From Stomoxys calcitrans (lineage: Eukaryota > Arthropoda > Insecta > Diptera > Muscidae), in NCBI RefSeq assembly GCF_963082655.1, contig NC_081553.1, positions 38,905,445 to 38,969,444 of the forward strand: a DNA stretch of 64,000 nt. Reading direction: 5' to 3'. Below the pieces are notes generated by a model. That model saw only the letters and a program-made list of their open reading frames with translations, did not search any database and had not been told where the DNA came from. The first letter of the stretch is position 1. Each line of letters begins with the position of its first letter. Below are positions 12,046-22,735 of this stretch, in pieces. The translations under genes and the position numbers were made by a program.

Positions 12046-13189
12046 TAAAATTGTCTAACTGACTCTGTAAAGTACTGCCACTCTTACCTAACCTACCTAG
12101 CCTAACTACAACTTTTGCATATAATGTTCAATTATGACTTCAATATTCTAACCAAGTATGCTGTATTTCCCCCACAATATTTCTTCCAAATTTTCTCTTT
12201 GATTTGTATCTTAGCTTTTCTTTTCTTCTAGTCTATAAATTTCATATAATCATTGTATTTGTAATACATTTTAAGTTATTTGTTTATTCTCTCCTCTTTC
12301 TGTTTTTGGCAGGAAGTTGAATTTTGAAATTTTTGCTGCTGCTTGTGTAGTCTCTGATTAATAAATCTTAAATATATTGTGTAGTTCGGTGAATGTTTGT
12401 GTTCGCTTAATGAATTTAAGTATCAAGACCTTGCAAGATTTTCAGTAGCTTAACGCTGTTGAAAAATTTTAGAATTTCACAAAAACCATGCCATTGTTTT
12501 GGAAAAATTAAAGCATTGTCTTTATGTATGGCTAAAGTGGGTATTTGAATATGTTTTCCATTTCATTATGGGGAGGGTGAAAATTTAAATATTTACTTAA
12601 AAATCTTAACCAAAAACCCATGAAATTTGTTTAAACTTCACAACTGGAAACCTAAATCAACATGGACAAACATAAACACATACATACATGTCTATGTATA
12701 TGTATGTGTTTAGCTATGTCCATATAGTGGCATTATCATCCAAGCATTTAGCTTAGAGTTTGCCCATAAACTAACCATACATACCATTCAGTCAGAGCCC
12801 AGAGATTCACAATTCAGTCTCTTCCTTCTATTGTTTTTTTTTTTTCTAAAATTTTTTTGTTTAGGGTTTGCTGATGAGCTTGGTTATGTTGTTGTTGTTT
12901 TTGTTTTCTATTCAGTATCTAAAACCATTATTTCATATTACAATTGTTTGGGTTAGCTAGCTGGCAGTTGGTGTTGTTGTTGGTTTAAAATTAATATTTG
13001 TCATTAAAACCAGAAGACTTGGCCACATAGAGCAAACAACCATGTATGCTGCTGCTGCTGTTGCTGCTGCTCCTACACCATTGTTTAACTGCTCCATATG
13101 AAAGTAGCAGCATTCATTCAAATGATTGCTGGAGGCAACTCCGTATTGTATGATAAGAGATATGGGAGTTTGCTGGTTATATAGAAGAA
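12046..13189. other. Non-coding intronic stretch
   Basis: No gene recognised. Short TTG and GCTGCTGCTG microsatellites occur near 12890-12900 and 13050-13070. The rest is unique AT-rich sequence. Confidence 0.55.
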
Positions 13190-13960
13190 AACAAATAATA
13201 ATCCCTTATACATTAACTCTTTTTTTAATGGTGGAAACAAAGTTTTTAATAAAAAAAAAATTTATCCTTAGCTTGAGTAAAATTGGTACTTAAATTTAGA
13301 AAAAAAAATTTGGTTAAATGTGAAAATGAAATAAATGTTAAAAAAAAAAAATATATTTTTACTAGAGTTAATAACTTTTTTTATATTCCAGTATTGTTTT
13401 CTTTAATATAAGTTAATTACGTTTAAGAAAACTAAGAACTTAAATATTTTTTTAATTTTTTTTTTTACATTTGGGAACAAAAAAAAATTATAACATTTTT
13501 TACGAAAGGAAAAAAATATTTTTTATTATTAACTATTTTTGTTTCTTTAATATGAGTTAATAAATATAAGTTAACTATGTTCTGAAATTCAGAAAACTAA
13601 GAATTTAAATATTATTCATATTTTTTACTAGCATTTGGGGACAAAAAAATTTATAAATTTTTTTTTTTTTATGTAAATTTAAATATTTTTAATATTTTTT
13701 ACTAGCATTTGGGGACAAAAAAAAAATTATAAAAATTTTTTACGAGGGGAAAAAAGTGTTATAATTAATTATTTTTTCTGTTTAATATGAGTTAATTATG
13801 TACTTAAATTAAAACAAAAAACTAACTTCAATATTTTTTTTTATTCTGGGACAAACTAAAAAATAAATGCAATTTTTTAAAGGTTTTTTTTTGTGGAATT
13901 TTTATTATAAAATTTTTTTTTCTTTAATCTAAGTTAATTTTTTACTAAAATTAAGAAAGC
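13190..13960. repeat. Degenerate AT-rich tandem repeat
   Basis: Recurring motifs are TTAATATGAGTTAATTA-like words (near 13405, 13548, 13786, 13925), AGAAAACTAAGAA.TTAAAT and CATTTGGGGACAAAAAA. They appear in the same order about every 130-240 bp. The array is diverged and probably old. The family is not recognised. Confidence 0.6.
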
Positions 13961-14550
13961 AATATGGTTTAATTTTCTCATCATTTCATGATGTCCTCTG
14001 ATGAAAATACCCAGATTTGCTTAGTTTTGGTTTTGTTAGCTTATTGGCTATGCTGGATGTTGTAGCGTCTGTGTTCGTATCCTGACACATTTATGAGAAA
14101 ATGATTCCAATTTGAACTGTTATCTGTTTCTTCTGGCTTGTAATGTACCTCATGATGGCCTCTTATGGAAATACCCATATTTGCTTATGTTTTGGCTTGC
14201 TAGCTTATTGGCTATGCTAGTTGTTGAGCCTTGTCTCTTGATGCTGTGTTATTGTATGTCCATGCATAATTTTTTGGTTAATTTAAAATAACCAAATTTA
14301 ATAATTCTCTTCATTTATTGTTTACTGTTGAGGTTATTATTGCTGGTTATTTATATTTTGTCATTTAATTTGAGGAGATCATTTTAATCGAAAAATAAAC
14401 ACAAAAGGATGTTTTAAAAATTCCGTAAAAATGAGGGTTGGGACATAAAAATCCATAGATAGCATTACCAAGGATGTCAGAGATTTCCCATAATGCCTAA
14501 TGGATATTTAAAAGTTCATTGTAGGGAATAAGAGGGGGAAAGTGGCCAAT
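13961..14550. other. Non-coding spacer with a short local duplication
   Basis: No gene recognised. A block containing AAATACCCAGATTTGCTTA and TTATTGGCTATGCT near 14000-14055 recurs in diverged form near 14165-14220, suggesting a local duplication of about 165 bp. Confidence 0.5.
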
Positions 14551-15800
14551 TTTTATACCCACCACCGAAGGATGGGGGTATATTCATTTTGTCATTCCGT
14601 TTGCAACACATCGAAATATCCATTTCCGACCCTATAAAGTATATATATTCTTGATCAGCGTAAAAATCTAAGACGATCTAGACATGTCCGTCCGTCTGTC
14701 TGTTGAAATCACGCTACAGTTTTTAAAAATTGAGATATTGAGCTGAAATTTTGCACAGAGTATTTTTTTGTTCATAAGCAGGTTAAGTTCGAAGATGAGC
14801 TATATCGGACTATATCTTGATATAGCCCCCATATAGACCGATCCGCCGATTTAGGGTCTTTGGCCCATAAAAGCCACATTTATTATCCGATTTTGCTGAA
14901 ATTTGGGACAGTGACTTGTGTTATACCCTTCGACACCCTTTGTCAATTTGGTCCAGATCGGTCCAGATTCGGATATAGCTGCCATATAGACCGATCCTCA
15001 GATTTAGTATCTTAGGCCCATAAAAGCCACATTTATTATCCGATTTTGCAGATATTTGGGACAGTAAGTTGTGTTACTGTATAGCTGCCATATAGACCGA
15101 TCTCTCGATTTAAAGGTATTTTCCCATAAAAGGCGCATTTATTATCCGATGTCGACGAAATTTGGGACAGTGAGTTATATTTGGACCTTCGACATCCTTC
15201 GTCAATTTGGCTCAGATCGGTCCAGCTTTGGATATAGCTGTCATATAGACCGATCCTCCGATTGAGGGTCTTAGGCCCATAGAAGGCGCATTTATTGTCC
15301 GATGTCGCCGAAATTTTGTACATTGAGTTAGGTTAAATCAATTGACATAGTTTTACATTATGGCACAGATCGGTCAAGATTTAGATATAGCTGCCATATA
15401 GACCGATCTCTCGGTTTAAGGTTTTGGGGCCAGAAAAAGCGCATTTATTGTCCGATTTCGCCGCAATTTGGGACAGTGATTTGTGTTGGGCCCTTCGACA
15501 TCCTTTTTCAATTTCACTCAGATCGATCAAGATTTGGATATAGCTGCCATGTTGTATATGGTTCAGATCGGTTTATTTTTAGATATAGCTACTAAAAAGA
15601 CCAATATTTTGTTATACATAATTGAACATTGACTTGTACTTATTAGTATTTGGTCCAAATCGGATCATATTTCGATATAACTGCTGTTGGACAAAAGGTA
15701 TGCAAATTTCACTGGATTTTGATTAAAAGTGATTTACATATATACCCGAGGTGGTGGGTATCCAAAGTTCGGCCCGGCCGAACTTAACGCCTTTTTACTT
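14551..15800 (+). mobile_element. DINE-1/Helentron-like element, family B, full length, about 1.25 kb
   Basis: The 5' end TTTTATACCCACCACCGAAG is followed by CGACCCTATAAAGTATATAT, then CTAGACATGTCCGTCCGTCT. This is the block shared with the DINE-1 5' region. Internal units of roughly 150 bp are marked by CATATAGACCGATC and CATAAAAGCCACATTTATTA. The 3' end is CCCGAGGTGGTGGGTATCC, the hairpin GTTCGGCCCGGCCGAAC and TTAACGCCTTTTTACTT. TACCCACCACC at the 5' end is the inverse complement of GGTGGTGGGTA near the 3' end. Confidence 0.88.
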
Positions 15801-15894
15801 TTTTTTTTATTTATTTTTTTTTTTTTTGAAAATTTTACTTTTGCTTTAAAATACCAGCATATAAGTTTTCTCATACGTTTTTAAGCCTTGCGTT

Positions 15895-16010
15895 AAAGGA
15901 TGGATTTTTTTGTCTTTCCGTTTCTAACGCTTTGAATTTTAGGCCTTAAGTCCCATAATGTATATGCATTCTTGTTCGCCAGGGAATTGTAGGCCGAAGT
16001 TTCGCAGTTC
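15895..16010 (+). mobile_element. Diverged DINE 5'-end fragment running into the minisatellite
   Basis: AAAGGATGGATTTTTTTGTC, then TTTCCGTTTCTAACG and CATAATGTATATGCATTCTTG, align in order with the family B 5' region (GAAGGATGGGGGTATATTC, TTCCGTTTGCAACA, TATAAAGTATATATATTCTTG). Where the family normally has its GTCCGTCY microsatellite, the large TTCCGTCC array starts instead. Confidence 0.6.
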
Positions 16011-17075
16011 TTCCGTCCTTCCTTCCCTCCATTCTTCAGCGCGTCTTATGTGTTTTTTTCCTTCGCTTGTCCTATCTTCGTCCGTCCGTCCTACCTTCGA
16101 CCGTCCGTTCCACCTTCATCCGTCCGTCCTACCTTCGTCCGTCCGTTCTACCTTCGTCCGTCCGTCCTACCTTCATCCGTCCGTTCTATCTTCGTCTGTC
16201 CGTCCTACCTTCATCCGTTTGTTCCTCGTCCGTCCATCCATCCAGAAAATTGTGTTTCTATGTTTCGCAGTTCTTCCGTCCTTCCTTTCTTCCGTCCATT
16301 CTTCAGCGCGTCTTATGTGTTTCATTCCTTCGTCCGTCCTATCTTGGTCTGTCCGTCCCACCTTCGTCCGTCCGTTTCACCTTCGTCCGTCCGTCCTACC
16401 TTTGTCCGTCCGTCCTACCTTCATCCGTCTGTTCTATCTTCGTCCGACCGTTCTATCTTCGTCCGTTTATCCATCCCGAAAATTGTAGGTCGATGTTTCG
16501 CAGTTCTTCCGTCCTTCCTTTCTTCCGTCCATTCTTCAGCGCATCTTATGTGTTTCTTTCCTTCGTCCGTCCTATCTTGGTCTGTCCGTCCTACCTTCGT
16601 CTATCCGTTTTACCTTCGTCCGTCCGTCCGTCCATCCAAAAAATTGTATGTTTATGTTTCGCAGTTCTTCCGTCCTTCCTTCTTTCCGTCCATTCTTCAG
16701 CGCGCCTTATGTGTTTCTTTCCTTCGTCCGTCCGTTCTACCTTCGTCCGTCCGTCCTACCTTCAGCCGTCTGTTCTATCTTCATCCGTCCATCCATCCAG
16801 AAAATTGTATGTCTATGTTTCGCAGTTCTTCCGTCCTTCCTTCCTTCCGTCCATTCTCAGGCCGTCTTATGTGTTTCTTTCCTTCGTCCGTCCTATCGTC
16901 GTCCGTCCGTCCGTTCCACCTTCGCCCGTCCGTTCCACCTTCGCCCGTCCGTCCTACCTTCATGCGTCTGTTCTATCTTCGTCCGACCGTTCTATCTTCG
17001 CCCGTCCATCCATCCCAAAAATTGTAGGTCGATGTTTCGCAGTTCTTCCGTCCCTCCGTCCATTCTTCAGCACGT
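16001..17075. repeat. Higher-order minisatellite of TTCCGTCC and ACCTTCGTCCGTCC units
   Basis: TTCGCAGTTCTTCCGTCC recurs at about 16001, 16264, 16497, 16658, 16819 and 17035 (spacing 161-263 bp). Between anchors are variable numbers of short CGTCCGTCCTACCTT units. Each anchor unit also carries CATTCTTCAGC and GTCTTATGTGTTT. Open reading frames up to several hundred codons span this block in several frames on both strands. They are by-products of the repeat. Confidence 0.9.
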
Positions 17076-18422
17076 CTTATGTGTTTCTTTCCGTCCGTCC
17101 TTCTTTCGTCCGTCCTTCCTTCGTCCGTCCTTCTTTCGCCCGTCCTTCCTTCGTCCGTCCTTTCTTCGTCCGTCCTTCGTCTGTTTTTCCTTCCTTCCTT
17201 CGTCCGTCTTCCTTCGTCCGTTTTCCTACGTCCGCCTTTCCTTCGTCCGTCCTTCATTCGTCTGTCCTTTCTTCATCTGTCTTTCCTTCGTCCATCCTTT
17301 CTTCGCGCGCCCTCCCTTCGTCTGTCCTTCTTTCGTCCGTTCTTTCTTCGTCCGTCCTTCCTTTGTCCGTCCTTTCTTTGTCCGTCCTTTCTTTGTCCGT
17401 CCTTCCTTCGTCCGTCCTTCCTTCGTCCGTCCTTCCTTCGTCCGTCCTTCCTTCGTCCGTCCTTCCTTCGTCCGTCCTTCCTTCGTCCGTCCGTCCTTCG
17501 TCCGTCCTTCCTTCGTCCGTCCTTCCTTCGTCCGTCCTTCCTTCGTCCGTCCTTCCTTTGTCCGTCCTTCCTTCGTCCGTCCTTCCTTCGTCCGTCCTTC
17601 CTTCGTCCGTCCTTCCTTCGTCCGTCCTTCCTTCGTCCGTCCTTCCTTCGTCCGTCCTTCGTCCGTCCGTCCTTCCTTCGTCCGTCCTTCCTTCGTCCGT
17701 CCTTCCTTTGTCCGTCCTTCCTTCGTCCGTCCGTCCTTCCTTCGTCCGTCCTTCCTTCGTCCGTCCTTCCTTTGTCCGTCCTTCCTTCGTCCGTCCTTCC
17801 TTCGTCCGTCCTTCCTTCGTCCGTCCTTCCTTCGTCCGTCCTTCCTTCGTCCGTCCTTCCTTCGTCCGTCCTTCCTTCGTCCGTCCTTCCTTCGTCCGTC
17901 CTTCCTTCGTCCGTCCTTCCTTCGTCCGTCCTTCCTTCGTCCGTCCTTCCTTCGTCCGTCCTTCCTTCGTCCGTCCTTCCTTCGTCCGTCCTTCCTTCGT
18001 CCGTCCTTCCTTCGTCCGTCCTTCCTTCGTCCGTCCTTCCTTCGTCCGTCCTTCCTTCGTCCGTCCTTCCTTCGTCCGTCCTTCCTTCGTCCGTCCTTCC
18101 TTCGTCCGTCCTTCCTTCGTCCGTCCTTCCTTCGTCCGTCCTTCCTTCGTCCGTCCTTCCTTCGTCCGTCCTTCCTTCGTCCGTCCTTCCTTCGTCCGTC
18201 CTTCCTTCGTCCGTCCTTCCTTCGTCCGTCCTTCCTTCGTCCGTCCTTCCTTCGTCCGTCCTTCCTTCGTCCGTCCTTCCTTCGTCCGTCCTTCCTTCGT
18301 CCGTCCTTCCTTCGTCCGTCCTTCCTTCGTCCGTCCTTCCTTCGTCCGTCCTTCCTTCGTCCGTCCTTCCTTCGTCCGTCCTTCCTTCGTCCGTCCTTCC
18401 TTCGTCCGTCCTTCCTTCGTCC
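17076..18422. repeat. 15-bp minisatellite (TCCGTCCTTCCTTCG)n, about 1.3 kb
   Basis: From about 17395 the unit TCCGTCCTTCCTTCG repeats nearly perfectly. It is essentially uninterrupted over about 17810-18422, which alone is about 40 copies. Earlier parts are interrupted by substitutions and shorter units. As 15 is a multiple of 3 and the unit has no stop in most frames, it yields long spurious ORFs (up to 787 codons). It ends about 495 bp upstream of the hth homeobox exon. Confidence 0.95.
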
Positions 18423-18916
18423 TCCATTAGTTGTGTTTTTTGCACTCAAATATTGTGATTGTCTTACTTGTTTTGCTTTTTCTGTTACATTTCATGGCCA
18501 GATTTAGTTAATAATTAGCCATGGTCATTATGAAGTCATAATTTTTTTTAATATTTATATTTTTATTTATATTCATAAAAAGTTGTTATGATTTTATTCT
18601 AAAAACTGGGAACGGAAGTTTAAACCATAAAAAAATAATGAGAGAACAAACAAAACAAAGGGGTATTAAAAACAAAATAGCATGAGTTTCAAATAGCCAA
18701 AAATAAAAAAAAACTATATAAAAATTCTATTTAAGCAACCAAATACAAAAATTAAGTCAATTATTAAATACAAAAAAAACATATGTGAGGTATTTTTAAC
18801 ATTTTTGGGGATTTTTTTAAGTTTTTTACGGGATAATTTCATAAAATTTCTACGTACATATCAAAATCGTATTTTTTTCCTTTTACTTATGTTATCCCTC
18901 CTTTTTCTCATTTCAG
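18423..18916 (+). other. hth: hth intron end and 3' splice site
   Basis: AT-rich intron sequence ends in a good polypyrimidine tract and acceptor (CCTCCTTTTTCTCATTTCAG, with AG at 18915-18916) immediately before the homeobox exon. Nothing else recognised. Confidence 0.8.
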
Positions 18917-19065
18917 GCGATGCCAGCAATGCCAGTATAGGTAGTGGTGAGGGCACAGGCGAAGAAGACGATGATGCGAATGGCAAAAAGAACCAAAAGA
19001 AACGTGGCATTTTCCCAAAAGTAGCAACAAATATCTTAAGAGCGTGGCTGTTCCAACATTTAACG
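18917..19065 (+). CDS. hth: homothorax exon: linker and first part of TALE homeodomain
   Basis: The exon encodes part of Homothorax, the fly MEIS-class TALE homeodomain factor that binds Extradenticle, moves it into the nucleus and sets proximal appendage, eye-antennal and neural identity. It has 149 nt. The first codon (Gly) is split: its first base comes from an upstream exon outside the window. It then reads [19 protein letters not shown], a Ser/Gly-rich then acidic linker, followed by [20 protein letters not shown] and WLFQHLT, which are the basic N-terminal arm and helix 1 of the homeodomain. It is flanked by a canonical acceptor (CATTTCAG) and donor (ACG|GTAAGTAT). The protein is nearly the same as I recall for Drosophila Hth. 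The reading frame stays open past the donor for 21 codons (see the stem-loop entry). The identification is very secure; only the upstream exons are missing. Confidence 0.97.
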
Positions 19066-19131
19066 GTAAGTATAGAGTACAGAATTCAAACTCACTATGA
19101 TTATAAGCCTAGTATGTACCATACTTATTAG
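19066..19131 (+). promoter_or_regulatory. hth: RNA stem-loop covering the hth 5' splice site, with retained-intron reading frame
   Basis: The donor GTAAGTAT (19066-19073) can pair with ATACTTAT (19121-19128). GTACA (19077-19081) can pair with TGTAC (19115-19119). Together they close a hairpin over the splice site with only a small internal loop (AGA versus C). If the intron is retained, the frame continues for exactly 21 codons (Tyr-rich: [20 protein letters not shown] then Y) and stops at TAG 19129-19131, immediately after the 3' arm. A published study of insect ultraconserved elements (Glazov and colleagues, 2005) reported an hth exon-intron junction predicted to form a stable stem-loop and linked to intron retention. 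I believe this is that element, but I could not align it. Confidence 0.75.
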
Positions 19132-20689
19132 CTAAAAATAGTAAAAAAATTGATTTCAAAGCTCTATTTAAAGAAAAATGTCTTCACGCCATTTTGTATA
19201 GAAAAAGTGGGGGGAGTTCAATTCCAAGTGTATAGAGGAATAAAATAAATACTTGTATATATTATATGGCACATGTGCGATAAAATGAAACAAAACGGCA
19301 CAAAAAACGCGAGCGAATAAGAAACCAAGACTTTTAAGTCAAACATGATGCCATGATGACGACCAACCAAACAAAACGACTGCCATATTAAATGTCGATA
19401 ATTAACCGTTTAGTAGCCTATAATTATCAAAAACAAAGAAAAAAACACAAACAAAATTAAAATGGAAGAAAAACAGCATAACTACAGCTAAAACTGGCTT
19501 ACAGGCGCGACGCTAAGCTCTGCAGCCACCATAACATAACGAATAAGGCATAATGCAACATACTGGCATAGCATAGGCTGAACACCATAGGCCACAAACG
19601 CATTGTGTGTCTGGGCCACTCACTCACTGAGACAGCAAATAAGCCAAACCAAGACGGGGAAAACTTTAAGCCATTCTCTCTTTGCGAAGCAAAGTGGCAA
19701 TTCCAGCCACACGGCTTCCAATATATGCATGAACGTCCCCCTTTTTGTCAGGCGTCGTCTTAGTCGTCATCATCATCGTCATTCATATGGACATACCTAC
19801 AACAATTCAGTCAAGTCAGTCAGCCATCAAACAAATACAAAACAGCAGTAATAATGGCAACACATATAACAGCGAAAACTAAAAGTGGATTTGTTGTTGT
19901 TGTTGTTTTTTGTTTCGTCTTCTTGTGCGTATTGGTGTTTAAACAAGGCGCAGGCGTAGTCTTCAGAAAACAGAAACCAACAAGAAGACCCTACGTGTTG
20001 TTGCAAACAAACAATCTTTTGCTGCACTCAAAAACATTTTGTGTTGGGTTGGCACGACCTACAATTTGATGTTGTTGCTGCAACATAAATGTCGAGACAT
20101 TGTGCAAATGAAACACTTTGTTAAAAATTACTTTATGCTTAAATGATATGTAGGGATTCGGCCCTAATGCTGAAATGCATATGCCATTATGCCACAACAA
20201 TTGCCACAATGCCATGTTGATACATATGTGGAACATGTTATCATTATTGGGGTTCAGTTTTTTTTGCATGAAATTATAAAAAAAATGAAGGAGGGTGTAA
20301 CATTTTTTGCCATGAAATAAGCATGTTACGAATGGTTTTTTTTTTTGGTATGGGATAGTGGAAGTAGCAGTTGTTAGAGTTTTGTTTTTTTTTTACCAAG
20401 GTTAAGGTTAAAAGGTTTCAGGTGTATGTTCTTGTTGATGAATTCTAAGGGCCACTTCATTTTCAATTGTTATCAATTAGGCCAATTTATTGCAAATTGT
20501 ATGAAGTGACATATGACATAAATGGCATGAAATACAGAAAAAAACACATAATTATGTAAAATTGGGTCTTCAGGCAAAAAAGCCATATCGGATTGTCCCA
20601 TTCCTTTCACAAACTAAGATGAATATATTTTTTGCCATTAACTTAGACATAATACCGAGAAGATTTTAAAAACGTATTGATTTTCAAAT
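19132..20689 (+). other. hth: hth intron, mostly unique sequence
   Basis: Start of the 22.7-kb intron. It has little repeat content and more balanced composition around 19250-20270, with a TTG run near 19892-19908. No coding exon recognised; short open frames on both strands lack motifs. It is a reasonable place to look for enhancers, but nothing specific can be claimed. Confidence 0.55.
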
Positions 20690-22735
20690 TGGTGAAATTA
20701 AGTTTTTAAGAAAATTCAGAAATAATACTTTAATAATTTTCCCATTTGAACAAATGAATTGATTCTCTTATGGTTTCCGCAGAAAAAATGTGAATCATGC
20801 TTTAGTTTGCCGATGATGAAAACTCCGATAATGTGTGCACAAAATTGGCTTTACATTAGGGTTTTTTCCAAAAAACTATAATGACTGAGTAAATTTATTT
20901 ATCTGAAAACAATATCTTAATCACGTGTTAAGCATAGTTTTAGTTTGAAATGTATTTTTCTTTTTTTTTAATTATTTCAAGATAATATTTAATTTTTGTC
21001 GCATTTATACAAAAGAATTGATTTTGTTATAGCTGTAGCGTAGAATTTGAGGAGCATGCCTAAGCTAGCCTATGGTCAAAACCGCTTTCGTGTGTGCAGC
21101 ATATAATTACTTTGAGTACTTTACTAAATTGACACAATGATTTTTTTAATGGATTACCTTTTTTTGGTTCTGCAATACATTTTAATTATTGGCTAAATTA
21201 ATCAAACGAATTGATTTTCTTATAGCTTTAGCGGGAAAGTAGTGAGTCAAGCATTGGCTTGTCAATTATGAAGATCGCATTCATGTGTGCAATATAGTAA
21301 GGTTACGTTACGTACTGCACTAATCAAGCGTTGAGCCAAATGAATTGTTTTTGTTATGGCTTCAGCGGGAAAGTAGTGAGTCGAGTACTGGCTTGTCAAT
21401 TATAAAGATCGCATTCATGTGTGCAACATATAGTATGGTCACGTTACCTATTGCACTAATCAAGCGTTGAGTCAAACGAACTGTTTTACTTATAGGTTCA
21501 GCGGGAAAGTAGTGAGTCAAGCAGTGGGGAAAGCGGGAAAGTAGTGAGCCAGGGTAAAAATCCCGTTGAGAACGTTAGAAAAATTTTCAGCCGTGGTTAT
21601 CCCCTTACTAATGCCAAGTGGTGTCGCTATGCGGCACGCCGTTCGGACTAGGCATAAAAAAGGAGGTCATTGCTATGGTATATGCAAATACTTCAAATAT
21701 TGTCTTATTCGAACAAACGAATTGAGTTTCATATGACTTCAACAAAAAAATTGTTCATTCTTAATAAGCTCTCCTATGATAAAACCGCACTCATGTGTAC
21801 AAGATATTCCCACGTCACGTTCTATACTAATCTGGCGTTACGTAATAATTTTTTTTTAAGGTTTGGATGAAAGAGCAAAAAAACGTAAATTGTGTAAAAC
21901 AGAAGCAATTTGCTCATCAATTTTGTTAAAATGTAGTTTCTTTCTATTTTAATAGATCTGATATAACTTCAAATTATTGACTCATTTATTAAAAGGAATT
22001 GATTTTCTTATGGCTTAAGCGGGAAAATAGAGTAACGTGTAATAGCTTGCCAATGGTGATAGTCGCATTCATGTGAGCATCATATAGTGAGGTTACGTTA
22101 CGTTACGTTATATACTGCACTGATCAATCACTGTGTTCTAAAAAATGTTTTACAAAATAAACAAATGAATTGATTTTCTTATGGCTTTAGCATAAAAATT
22201 GTTCATCCTCAATAAGCTCTCTCATGGTTAAACCATATTCCTATATACAACATATTGCTACGTTATGTTCTAACTAATCTGGCTCTGTGTAATGATTTTT
22301 TTTTAAGTTTTAATAAGAGAGTAATTAGACGTTAATTGTGTATATTGTAAAGCATTTTGCTCATTTTATAAGCAGCGTCGCTTTTTTCAAAAATGCAGTC
22401 TTTTTCACTGGTTTTAAAGGTTCTGAAATAATTCCTAATAAATAATTGGCTCATTTATTAAAACGAATTGATTTTCCTATGGCTTGGGCGGGGAAATAGT
22501 GTACCATGCAATAGCTAGCAAATGGTGATGATCGCGTTCATGTGTGCACTATATAGTTAGGTTACGTTACCTTATGTAATGCACTAATTAAACGCAGTGT
22601 TCTAAATAATGCTTTACAAAATAAACAAACGAATTGATTTTTGGAAAGCTTTGATGGGAAAGTAGTTGGATGTATCTTATCTTACTTCCGGTACCTAAGA
22701 CATTCATGTGTGCAATCTATATATACTACAAGTAC
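20690..22735. repeat. Degenerate tandem repeat marked by CAAACGAATTGATTTTCTTA
   Basis: Versions of CAAACGAATTGATTTTCTTA occur near 20751, 21010, 21196, 21337, 21473, 21713, 21990, 22160, 22460 and 22622. They are followed in order by GGCTTTAGCGGGAAAGTAGT, GCTTGTCAATTATGAAGAT, CATTCATGTGTGCAACATAT and GGTTACGTTACG. Spacing is irregular (about 135-300 bp). A SINE fragment lies inside at about 21553-21672. The family is unknown to me. It is non-coding. Confidence 0.75.
21553..21672 (+). repeat. Fragment of tRNA-derived SINE (26.7-kb family), head lost
   Basis: It contains TCCCGTTGAGAACGTTAGAA, CCGTGGTTATCCCCTTACTA, GGTGTCGCTATGCGGCACGC and CGTTCGGACTAGGC, ending AAAAAAGGAGGTCATTG. These match the body of the SINE at 26652-26960. 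The A-box half of the tRNA head and the middle of the body are missing. Confidence 0.75.

Noticed and set aside
16050..18507. Very long open frames (325 to 787 codons) of FVRPS, SSVLP and RRKDG repeats in several frames on both strands
   Set aside because: All are produced by a stop-free 15-bp minisatellite and related short units. They overlap in nearly all frames and have no non-repetitive domain.
18805..18916. Start codon at 18805 as a separate gene of 108 codons
   Set aside because: The first part is intronic and ends in a clear acceptor. The real coding part is the hth exon from 18917, joined to an upstream exon.
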